Assembly (NCBI GenBank): GCA_016202865.1
Contig: JACQNV010000030.1
Location: forward strand, 1 to 17,450
Direction: 5' to 3'
Length of the DNA: 17,450 nucleotides
Source of the DNA: Candidatus Aenigmatarchaeota archaeon
GTDB lineage: Archaea > Aenigmatarchaeota > Aenigmatarchaeia > QMZP01 > JACQNV01
The translations under genes and the position numbers were made by a program. Positions 6,713 through 13,221 of the stretch are shown one piece after another. Each line of letters opens with the position of its first letter. The stretch's first letter is position 1. The notes beneath the pieces are model-generated. The model had not been told where the DNA came from and made no database searches. It worked only from the letters and a program-made list of their open reading frames with translations.

Positions 6713-7999
6713 TTATTTAAGATTTACTGTCAATTCCTTGACACCGCTCATGTAAGGGTGCAAGACCTTTGGTATTTTCACTGTCCCATCTTCTTGTTGA
6801 TTATTTTCTATTAGGGACACCATTGCTCTGGATGTTGCAACTAGGGTACTGTTTAGAGTGTGAACAAAACCAGCTGGAGGAGCGCCTTCCTTTTCTCTAA
6901 ACTTCACATTCAGCCTTCTGGCCTGATAATCTGTGCAGTTAGAGTTTGAGACAACCTCTCTGTAAATACCGTCAGCCATCCATGCATTGGTATCGTATTT
7001 TTTCGCTGCCATCGATCCTATGTCTCCTGTGCAGACATTCACAACATTTATTGGGATCTCAAGGCTCTTGAAAAAGGACTCGACATTTTTTTGCAGCTCC
7101 TCGTGTATTTCCCATGATTGATCTGGATGACAGAAAACAAACTGCTCTATTTTGTTGAAGTGGTGCATCCTGAAAAGGCCTTTTGTGTATTTTCCGTGTG
7201 CTCCAACTTCTTTCCTAAAACAGGGTGATACACCCATCAATTTTATTGGAAGCTTCTCTTGCAAAAGCGTTTCATCCATGAACATGGCAGCTATTGGATG
7301 TTCAGAGGTTGCGATCATATGCAAATCTTCCCCATCTATTTTGTATAGAACATCCTTAAACGCTTCTATTTCAGTGACACCCTCATATGGTTTTCGTGTA
7401 AGCATGAAAGGCGGTTCAATTAGCGTGAAGTCCCTTCCCAAAAAATCTATTGCATATCTCATCAGGGCTAGATCCAATAAAACCAGATCTCCTTTCAAAT
7501 AGAAAAATCCATGCCCAGACACCTTGTTTGCTCTTTCCTGATCTATTAAATTTAGACCCAATAAAACATCAAAGTGATTTTTGGCCTGAAATTTGAATTT
7601 TGGCGGCTTGCCAATTTTCTTGATTTCAACATTCTCACTGTCGTCTTTGCCTATGGGAACAGATTCGTGAAGTACATTAGGTAGCCTCAATAATATGTGG
7701 TGTATCCTGTCCCCCAATGTTCTGACTTCTGTCTCCAACCCATATATGCTTCCTGAGACGCCTTTCATCTCGTCTAATTCGGGATTGGTGTCCCCGCCTT
7801 TCTTTTTTAGCTCGGCAATACTGGCTGTAACAACATTCTTTTTGTGTCTCAAATCATCTAGGCGCTTCAAAGCTTCCCTATATCTTTTATCTAAATCTAA
7901 AAATTCGTCTACCCATTTTATCTTCTCTTTGTCCCCCCTTCTCTTCAAGTTTTCCCTGACAAAATCTGGTTTTTCCCTGAGCAGTTTGACATCTAGCAT
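6713..7999 (-). CDS. serS: Seryl-tRNA synthetase
   Basis: This is 428 residues from the ATG at 7999. A GTG 54 bases upstream keeps the frame open, but those residues (SQSAQRDTKAAPKK) are low-complexity and MLDVKLLREKPDFVRENLKRR is the usual SerRS beginning. Residues 27-103 form the long antiparallel coiled coil that grips the tRNA-Ser variable arm. The class II core has TSEHP (231-235) in the serine-binding site, motif 2 FRKE (261-264) with the following HHFNKIEQF, and motif 3 near the end (NSTLVATSRAMVSLIENNQQEDGTVKIPKVL). It is the common SerRS, not the rare methanogen zinc type. It is divergent from the amidohydrolase at 8239 across an inverted-repeat-rich spacer. Confidence 0.96.
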   Translation of the reverse strand: MLDVKLLREKPDFVRENLKRRGDKEKIKWVDEFLDLDKRYREALKRLDDLRHKKNVVTASIAELKKKGGDTNPELDEMKGVSGSIYGLETEVRTLGDRIHHILLRLPNVLHESVPIGKDDSENVEIKKIGKPPKFKFQAKNHFDVLLGLNLIDQERANKVSGHGFFYLKGDLVLLDLALMRYAIDFLGRDFTLIEPPFMLTRKPYEGVTEIEAFKDVLYKIDGEDLHMIATSEHPIAAMFMDETLLQEKLPIKLMGVSPCFRKEVGAHGKYTKGLFRMHHFNKIEQFVFCHPDQSWEIHEELQKNVESFFKSLEIPINVVNVCTGDIGSMAAKKYDTNAWMADGIYREVVSNSNCTDYQARRLNVKFREKEGAPPAGFVHTLNSTLVATSRAMVSLIENNQQEDGTVKIPKVLHPYMSGVKELTVNLK

Positions 8000-8238
8000 A
8001 TGAATCGTTTTTTTTGGTGCAGCTTTCGTGTCTCGCTGTGCGCTTTGTGACACGAGATCATGTGCCGCAGTACATGAGATGAGGCACAGTTACAGTTGGA
8101 AACTGACTGCAGTCAGTTTCGGTCTTTCACTGAGACAAAGCCTCACAACATCTCTGCATCCATTACATAAATGAGATGCAGATTTCCTAAAAAGGTGCTA
8201 ACATAGGATATTATTAGTAAATCATGTATAATAAATAT
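8000..8238. other. Inverted-repeat-rich spacer between divergent serS and amidohydrolase genes
   Basis: No convincing coding sequence is present. Structures seen are a perfect 22-bp palindrome at 8099-8120 (arms GAAACTGAC and GTCAGTTTC around TGCA), an 8-bp stem TCTGCATC/GATGCAGA (8153-8160 with 8175-8182), a 6-bp stem TCATGT/ACATGA (8058-8063 with 8072-8077), and TGAGGC (8079-8084) complementary to GCCTCA enclosing the palindrome. A TATA-like ATATTATTA at 8208-8216 fits the plus-strand gene. The rest could be a structured non-coding RNA, a long serS leader or an operator. It matches no RNA family I can name; a bacterial T-box was considered but its conserved core is absent. Confidence 0.55.
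8099..8120. repeat. Perfect 22-bp palindrome
   Basis: The arms GAAACTGAC and GTCAGTTTC flank TGCA, giving exact dyad symmetry. As DNA it could be an operator for a dimeric regulator. As RNA it would be a 9-bp stem with a tetraloop. Confidence 0.85.
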
Positions 8239-9051
8239 ATGAAAATTGTCTTTGACTCAACATGTTTGGAGTATAGTAAAGGTCATGTGGAAGGCCCTTA
8301 CAGATCTGAGTCTGCTTTTGAGCAACTGAAGGAGTCTGGCTTACATTTTATAAAGCCTAAACCAGCTGCTGAAAAAGATGTTTTGTTGGTTCATACAAAG
8401 GATCATTTTGAAAGAGTAAAATTTGGTAAATATTGGGAAGAAGAAACACCTGTTATTGATATTAAATATCCTTTGTTATCTGCAGGCGCTGCTATAAATG
8501 CTGCTGAAATTGGCGGGTTTTCTATTTGCAGGCCTCCCGGACATCATGCAGGCAGGCATTTTTTAGGCGGGTTTTGCTATTTTAACAGTATTGCGATTGC
8601 TGTTGCAAAAACAGGTAAGAAAACAGCCATATTGGATATAGATATACACCATGGCAATGGCACACAAGATATCTTTTTAGGCAGTAAGGATGTTTTGTAT
8701 TTATCAATCCACGAAAGCCCACAATATCCTGGAACCGGACTTGTTTCTGAAAAAAACTGCTTTAATTTTCCTTTACCATCTGGGACAAAAGAAGACACAT
8801 ACCTAAAATATTTACAGAAGTGTATTCAAGAAATCTCCAAATTCAAACCTGAGATGTTAGCTGTATCTATTGGTTTTGATACATATTGCCAAGACAGCAT
8901 TGGAAACTTCTTGTTGAAAGAAGAATCGTACAAAAAGATTGGTGAAGCAATTTCTAAACTAAACACGCCGAAGTTCTTTGCTCTTGAAGGCGGCTATTCT
9001 GAGGAGGTTGGAAAATTGGCTTTAGCTTTGATTACAGGAGTAGAAGGTTAA
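8239..9051 (+). CDS. Histone deacetylase-family (acetylpolyamine amidohydrolase-like) enzyme
   Basis: This is 270 residues from ATG 8239; ATG 8224 would add MYNKY only. The arginase/deacetylase fold motifs are intact: RPPGHHAGRHFLGGFCYFNS (catalytic His102/His103), LDIDIHHGNGTQD with zinc ligands Asp135 and His137, SIHESPQYPGTG, GFDTY with zinc ligand Asp214, and ALEGGYS with the catalytic tyrosine. It should remove acetyl groups from lysine or polyamine substrates using zinc. It is shorter than the usual ~340 residues, so the surface loops are reduced. An ATATTATTA TATA-like box lies 23-31 bp ahead. Its stop overlaps the convergent zinc-motif gene by 4 bp. Whether the target is chromatin protein, a polyamine or a small amide is not visible. 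Confidence 0.9.
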   Translation: MKIVFDSTCLEYSKGHVEGPYRSESAFEQLKESGLHFIKPKPAAEKDVLLVHTKDHFERVKFGKYWEEETPVIDIKYPLLSAGAAINAAEIGGFSICRPPGHHAGRHFLGGFCYFNSIAIAVAKTGKKTAILDIDIHHGNGTQDIFLGSKDVLYLSIHESPQYPGTGLVSEKNCFNFPLPSGTKEDTYLKYLQKCIQEISKFKPEMLAVSIGFDTYCQDSIGNFLLKEESYKKIGEAISKLNTPKFFALEGGYSEEVGKLALALITGVEG

Positions 9052-10046
9052 TATTTCAGTTTAAAGAAGTAGGAGTCTGTCCCTTCAACCTTGCCTAAAA
9101 ATTTGCAGCTGTCTAAAAGGCGTGTGGTCTCGTATTCTGAAAATCCGAACTCCACGGAAACTTTGCCTATTGTTATGACTTCTCTGTCAGACACCTTTTC
9201 GGCCAAACTTTTCAAAATATCTATCAGAACCTTTGGCGTCTTTTTAGAATCGAAAAAGGCTGAATAAAGCCTGGTGATCTGCTTTTTGTCTGTGTAGAAA
9301 AGGTTGTTTTTCGGCTCTACAAGCATCAGTGAAGAGTTTGGGTAGTTTGCAGCTGTGACAAACTCTATTGTGTCTGAGTTGAGTTTGTAGCCAACAAAAA
9401 CAACGATATTGTAACCCTTGTCTAGTTTGAGACCAGAATAGGCCAACTCTATGCTCTCTCTTGTCTGATTATATAACGGGATCACAAAAACCTTCATTTT
9501 AAGTTTCTTTCCAAACAAGCCCTTTCTTGAAATCTCTGATATAAGCTCAAAGTCTTTTATAACAAGATCCAATTTTGGTTTGTCTATCCATTCTTCATGT
9601 GTCCAGTCTGGCGCAGATTTCTGCATCCTATCTTTAACAAATTCAAGGTAACCAGTTGACAGCGACTCGACCTTTTCTTTTATGTCTTCTTCTTTTTCAA
9701 CTATAACCGGCTCCTCTGTTGTCTTCTTTGTAAAAAAGACTTTCTTTTTTGCCTCTGCTTCGTTTTTTGTTTTGGATTCAAACTGATCCTTGTGGTCTTT
9801 GCAGAATCTTTTCTTCTCAACCACCCAGCAATTATCACACAGAATGTTTTCGCAGCTCTTGCCTAAACACTTGCCGCCCCACTCAAGCCTGTCATCTACT
9901 TTTCTACTGCACCTTGAACAAAACTCAATATTTTTTTTAGATAATATGTCATGTATTCTTTCCTCTGCGTCTTTCTCGCGCTTAGACAAATCTTCCTTCA
10001 ACACCCTTCTCAACAATTCAATTTCACTGTCTTTATTTCCTGACAT
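9048..10046 (-). CDS. Double-zinc-motif protein with C-terminal winged-helix-like region, last gene of the SPFH operon
   Basis: This is a 332-residue protein of no family I can name. The N-terminus (1-40) is charged and helical. Residues 43-85 give eight possible zinc ligands, Cys43-x2-Cys46, Cys60-x4-Cys65, Cys70-x2-Cys73 and Cys82-x2-His85, spaced like a cross-braced B-box or RING-type finger. A charged linker (86-140) follows, then an alpha/beta domain (about 155-260) with strands such as KMKVFVIPLYN and YNIVVFVGYKL. The end (285-332) reads as a winged helix (VSVEFGFSEYETTRLLDSCKFLGKVEGTDSYFFKL). There is no membrane helix. It starts 8 bp after the coiled-coil gene stops, so it is co-transcribed. 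A role linking protein-protein contact to DNA or RNA binding is inference. Confidence 0.75.
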   Translation of the reverse strand: MSGNKDSEIELLRRVLKEDLSKREKDAEERIHDILSKKNIEFCSRCSRKVDDRLEWGGKCLGKSCENILCDNCWVVEKKRFCKDHKDQFESKTKNEAEAKKKVFFTKKTTEEPVIVEKEEDIKEKVESLSTGYLEFVKDRMQKSAPDWTHEEWIDKPKLDLVIKDFELISEISRKGLFGKKLKMKVFVIPLYNQTRESIELAYSGLKLDKGYNIVVFVGYKLNSDTIEFVTAANYPNSSLMLVEPKNNLFYTDKKQITRLYSAFFDSKKTPKVLIDILKSLAEKVSDREVITIGKVSVEFGFSEYETTRLLDSCKFLGKVEGTDSYFFKLKY

Positions 10047-10054
10047 ATTCCAAA

Positions 10055-10552
10055 CTACCTCGCCTTAATCAACTCTCTTCTATCTATATTGGCTACCCTT
10101 AAATCATTAACCATTTTTTTGATCTCCTGTAATTTTCTTTCAACTTCAACTGCTTGCGAATTTAGTAATTGGGAATATAGTGTGGAAGCTAGATTTTTAG
10201 AACCTTCTGCATTAGATATTATTCTAAGATCAGATTTGATAATTTTATCGAGGGAATCTGCTGATTCTGGAAACTTCCAGAAATCTGTGATCTTTATGTC
10301 ACCCATTGCTACATCAACATCATCGCGAAGCCTTTTGATGTTTTGCTTGATATCATCTTTCTCTCTATAAGCAATTTCCATTATTCCGGTTAGATCGTTT
10401 TTCAGTTTAGTCAGCAAATTAGTCGCATAGTTTCTGAAGGCTTCGTCTGTTTCTTTTGATCTTTTTGTTGAATAATCGTAAACCTTCAAAAGCTTGGATA
10501 GCCTGGCCACATCCAATGAATTCCTTTTTGACGCAAGATTCCAATCACTCAT
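10055..10552 (-). CDS. Helical coiled-coil protein of the SPFH operon
   Basis: This is a 165-residue, almost entirely helical and charged protein. Heptad-like stretches run at about 30-85 and 130-160, separated by a short loop (ITDFWKFPES). There is no signal peptide, membrane span, cysteine motif or enzyme signature. It starts 11 bp after the stop of the small beta-rich gene and ends 8 bp before the zinc-motif gene, so it sits mid-operon. By analogy with other all-helical partners it may be a structural adaptor for the SPFH assembly. That is inference from context, and no homolog is recognised. Confidence 0.7.
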   Translation of the reverse strand: MSDWNLASKRNSLDVARLSKLLKVYDYSTKRSKETDEAFRNYATNLLTKLKNDLTGIMEIAYREKDDIKQNIKRLRDDVDVAMGDIKITDFWKFPESADSLDKIIKSDLRIISNAEGSKNLASTLYSQLLNSQAVEVERKLQEIKKMVNDLRVANIDRRELIKAR

Positions 10553-10563
10553 ATAAAGCCCCG

Positions 10564-10893
10564 CTATACTCCGTTTTCATCTTTGGGGTTTTCACCTGAT
10601 GATATTACACTCAGCTTACCCTCAACTATTTCTATTCGTGAAGTTTCTCCTCTTATATATCTCTTGAATCTTCCATATGCATCAAGCCCAGCCGGTTCGT
10701 CTGCAAAAGGCCCCTCTTCAAAAACACGTTCAACGGGGTCACCTACCACATTCAAATAAAGCATGATGCCTTTTTCTTCCCTTGATAACTCCAGCGCCAC
10801 ATCGCCGAGGTTAAGTGTTCGACCTGGTATTGATACTCTATCAACATCCAGCTGTTGGCCCACTATTGTTCTGTTACCAAAAATATATACCAT
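10564..10893 (-). CDS. Small beta-rich protein of the SPFH operon
   Basis: This is 109 residues from the ATG at 10893. An ATG 12 bases upstream (10905) lies within the end of the SPFH gene. The downstream one is preferred because GGAG of the upstream gene's terminal codons sits at Shine-Dalgarno distance and its stop immediately precedes the ATG. The sequence alternates hydrophobic and polar residues (VYIFGNRTIVGQQLDVDRVSI...) and suggests a beta sandwich or barrel. The C-terminal tail is acidic. It contains no cysteines, membrane helices or catalytic motif. Close coupling to the SPFH gene makes a stoichiometric partner likely. The family is unknown. Confidence 0.65.
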   Translation of the reverse strand: MVYIFGNRTIVGQQLDVDRVSIPGRTLNLGDVALELSREEKGIMLYLNVVGDPVERVFEEGPFADEPAGLDAYGRFKRYIRGETSRIEIVEGKLSVISSGENPKDENGV

Positions 10894-10894
10894 A

Positions 10895-11755
10895 TTACTC
10901 CTCATCCTCTTCTTCTGATGTTTTCTGTTTCTTCAGAAGCTCCTTCAGCCTCAAAGCATCAAGGGCTTCCTCTGTATCTTGTACTGATTCCTTTTTTCTT
11001 ATCTGCAAATCTAATTCTTTTTCTAAAGTTTGTTTTTCCAATCTCGATTTTACTTCCTCTGTTGTCGGCTCGCCGCCGCCCTTTATTTTTTTCAGCGACC
11101 TTTCTCGCGCCGCCCCCTTGAGGCTCTCATCGTACTCCTTCTGTTTTGTTTTGTCGTCAAAGGCTCGCATACCGCTTGATTTCAAATATTGTTTGTAGTT
11201 TTCTGGAAACTTCCATATCAGGGATAGGTTTAGAAGCTCCATACCCCACATATCCAGGAGCTTTTTTAGTTCAACCTCGAAGCTAACCTGGATTTCATCT
11301 ATGATGTCTTTATTTCCATATAATTCGTCTACATTTAGTTCTCTAACTGTCGGTGCCAAAACCCTCGAAATAAGGTTAGAATTGAGCTCAACAAAAACAT
11401 CGTCTAGGGTTAGGAGAATCTTTCCTTCTAAAAGATTTGCAAGAATGTTTTCTGGATTAACTACACTAAATTTTATTTCAAGTTCGCAGGAAACGCTGTT
11501 GTCGTCAGCTGTTAGCAGATCGTCAACTATCTTTTTCAGAAGCTTTGGTTTCGTGTCAACCAAAATTACCTCTGTAAAGTCTTCTTTTATGTTGTGCCTG
11601 CCCGCCCTAAAAACATCGACAATGATGTTGTATTTTTTTGCAAGTCCAACTTCAAAATTTTCCAGCACGACTTCTTTTTTAAAAAAGCCGGGGATCTGTT
11701 CCTTCCTAAATCTTTCTGCAACCACATTATCAGGTTTTCCCCATTTTCTTACCAT
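10895..11755 (-). CDS. SPFH/band-7 domain protein with C-terminal coiled coil
   Basis: This is a 286-residue protein. Residues 24-185 follow the stomatin/prohibitin/flotillin pattern: a strand pair (VLENFEVGLAKKYN...VDVFRAGRHNI), a valine-rich strand, then SCELEIKFSVVNPENILANLLEGK and the helices VFVELNSNLISRVLAPTVREL...VSFEVELKKLLDMWGMELLNLSLIW. Residues 190-286 are a highly charged helix with a likely coiled coil, ending in an acidic tail. There is no transmembrane or signal segment, so it resembles the soluble SPFH subgroup (YdjI/virion-core-like) more than membrane flotillins. SPFH proteins form large rings that organise membranes or partner proteins. It is the first gene of a four-gene operon; a TATA-like ATTTAAAC lies 30-37 bp ahead of the ATG. 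Confidence 0.83.
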   Translation of the reverse strand: MVRKWGKPDNVVAERFRKEQIPGFFKKEVVLENFEVGLAKKYNIIVDVFRAGRHNIKEDFTEVILVDTKPKLLKKIVDDLLTADDNSVSCELEIKFSVVNPENILANLLEGKILLTLDDVFVELNSNLISRVLAPTVRELNVDELYGNKDIIDEIQVSFEVELKKLLDMWGMELLNLSLIWKFPENYKQYLKSSGMRAFDDKTKQKEYDESLKGAARERSLKKIKGGGEPTTEEVKSRLEKQTLEKELDLQIRKKESVQDTEEALDALRLKELLKKQKTSEEEDEE

Positions 11756-11899
11756 AGGATCTATGTTTAATAATTATATGTTAAGTTTAAATTAGGAAGG
11801 TTGTATAACATTGTTATATTTTCTTATAGCCCACCTCTCTTTCAAGACAAAATCCACAACCCAAACTAATTTATTTCTTTCCATTCAAAGAGTTAGCAG

Positions 11900-12575
11900 A
11901 TGAAAATAGATCATAACAACAGATTTTGGAGAGGGGCGACTATAGCTTCTATAATATTAAATGTAGGATTTTTAGCATCCGTACTATATAGAGGATGTAT
12001 AAACTCATCACGCTATGCGCGATATCGTCACTATGCTCACAGCCTCACGCACAGCGAACCGCCTCAAAGATATCTTGGATATCAAACATTCGAAGAATTT
12101 AAAAAAAGTTTCTATGGTAATCAAGGTGTAATTACTCCCGTAGAAAGAATAGAAGCTGCTGTTCTCTGCCTTAATACAGGGCACGAAGATATGGATATAT
12201 ATGGTGAGCAGGATTTTTGGGCATCTCCTGAAGTCATTTGGGAAAAAGCAGAAGATGACTGCGATGGTGGCGCAATGGTGGGGGGTCCATTTGCTTCGCT
12301 CACAGGGATTCGAATCCAATTTTCTTGGGCTGAGAAAGCAGCAAACCAGACACGCAGTGGCCTATTTTAAAGATGAAAGTGGAAAATTTGGTGCAGTAAG
12401 CATCAACCCGTCAGAATTCAGGGGTCCGAGATTTGAAAGCTTAAACGATCTTGTAAAAAGCCTTGAGTATGACGAATATTCTATAATCAATCCGGATGAT
12501 CTGGATCCAGATTGGGTTAGAACAAGGAAAAATTTGCGCCCGGACTCTGATTTTATTTTCACTAGAGTGAAATAG
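11900..12575 (+). pseudogene. Membrane-anchored transglutaminase-like cysteine protein, split by a +1 frameshift at a G6 run
   Basis: The first frame (from ATG 11900) begins with a basic N-terminus and one membrane segment (residues 11-30, GATIASIILNVGFLASVLY), then an extracytoplasmic part reaching EDDCDGGAM with a candidate nucleophile Cys121. The reading then goes wrong and stops at 12370. The next frame over carries the continuation: VHLLRSQGF...RHAVAYFKDESGKFGAVSI with a candidate His151, and it ends at TAG 12575. Dropping one G from the run at 12280-12285 fuses them into a 224-residue protein with the normal transglutaminase-like Cys...His-Ala-V order. AATTTATTT about 27 bp ahead of the ATG is a TATA-like box. 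It may be a real pseudogene, a sequencing or assembly indel, or an ON/OFF homopolymer switch. Confidence 0.72.
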
Positions 12576-12603
12576 GATTTATAACACAGGTCCATTATAT
12601 AAG

Positions 12604-13221
12604 ATGATAAAACTTATTTTGTTCGACATTGATGGGACACTAATCGACTCTGCAGAAGCAAACTGGAGATTCCTGAACACGCTAAATAAAAAATATGGCG
12701 GAAGGCAATTGGTTTTTGAAGATTATAAAAAAGACTTTTATGCCTATCCCATGCGTACTGTAATAAAGCTATGTTGCCCGAAAATTGCAGAAAGTGTTCT
12801 TGATGAAGCATGCAAATACGGCGTTTCAATTTATCCAGAATTTCATAAACTTATAAAGGTAAACAAGAACGCAGTTGAATTATTGAATAAGTTGTATGGA
12901 AATTATAAGCTTGGAATAGTTACCAGCAGGATAGGGACCAGAATAATTGATGAACTGGGCATCAGAAAATTTTTCCAGCATATTATAACTTTTAATGATT
13001 ATAAGAGACCCAAACCAGACCCAGAGCCTCTCTTGATCGCTTTTGAAAGGTTTAACATCAAACCAGAAAACACAGTTTACATCGGCGATAACCAGAAAGA
13101 TGTTGACTGTTCTAAATCTGCTGGCTGTAAATCAATAGTTTTCGGTGATGCTGCTAAAGGCGATTGGAACATAGATGATTTTTTGCAAGTTTTGAAAATT
13201 CTAAAATCAGAAACCAGCTAA
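12604..13221 (+). CDS. HAD-superfamily phosphatase (phosphoglycolate phosphatase-like)
   Basis: This is 205 residues, a typical subfamily IA HAD hydrolase. Motif I is DIDGTL with nucleophile Asp8 and acid/base Asp10, motif II is VTSR (Thr107), the conserved Lys137 lies in KRPKPDP, and motif IV is GDNQKDVD with Mg-binding Asp162 and Asp166. A helical cap domain fills about 15-90. Such enzymes remove phosphate from small molecules (phosphoglycolate, beta-phosphoglucose, pyrophosphate); the substrate cannot be read from sequence. A TTTATAA at 12578-12584 may serve as TATA box. The end overlaps the convergent TPR gene by 4 bp (CTAA). Confidence 0.9.
   Translation: MIKLILFDIDGTLIDSAEANWRFLNTLNKKYGGRQLVFEDYKKDFYAYPMRTVIKLCCPKIAESVLDEACKYGVSIYPEFHKLIKVNKNAVELLNKLYGNYKLGIVTSRIGTRIIDELGIRKFFQHIITFNDYKRPKPDPEPLLIAFERFNIKPENTVYIGDNQKDVDCSKSAGCKSIVFGDAAKGDWNIDDFLQVLKILKSETS

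Noticed and set aside
8000..8053. GTG-initiated N-terminal extension of serS
   Set aside because: The added residues are low-complexity and include an A8 run, while the ATG at 7999 gives the standard SerRS N-terminus.
8000..8238. T-box riboswitch ahead of serS
   Set aside because: The conserved T-box antiterminator core is absent on the minus strand, T-boxes are bacterial, and no serine specifier loop could be placed.
10815..11198. Plus-strand serine- and phenylalanine-rich ORF opposite the SPFH gene
   Set aside because: It is an antisense shadow of the lysine/glutamate-rich coiled coil; similar Ser/Phe-rich shadows occur opposite most charged genes here.
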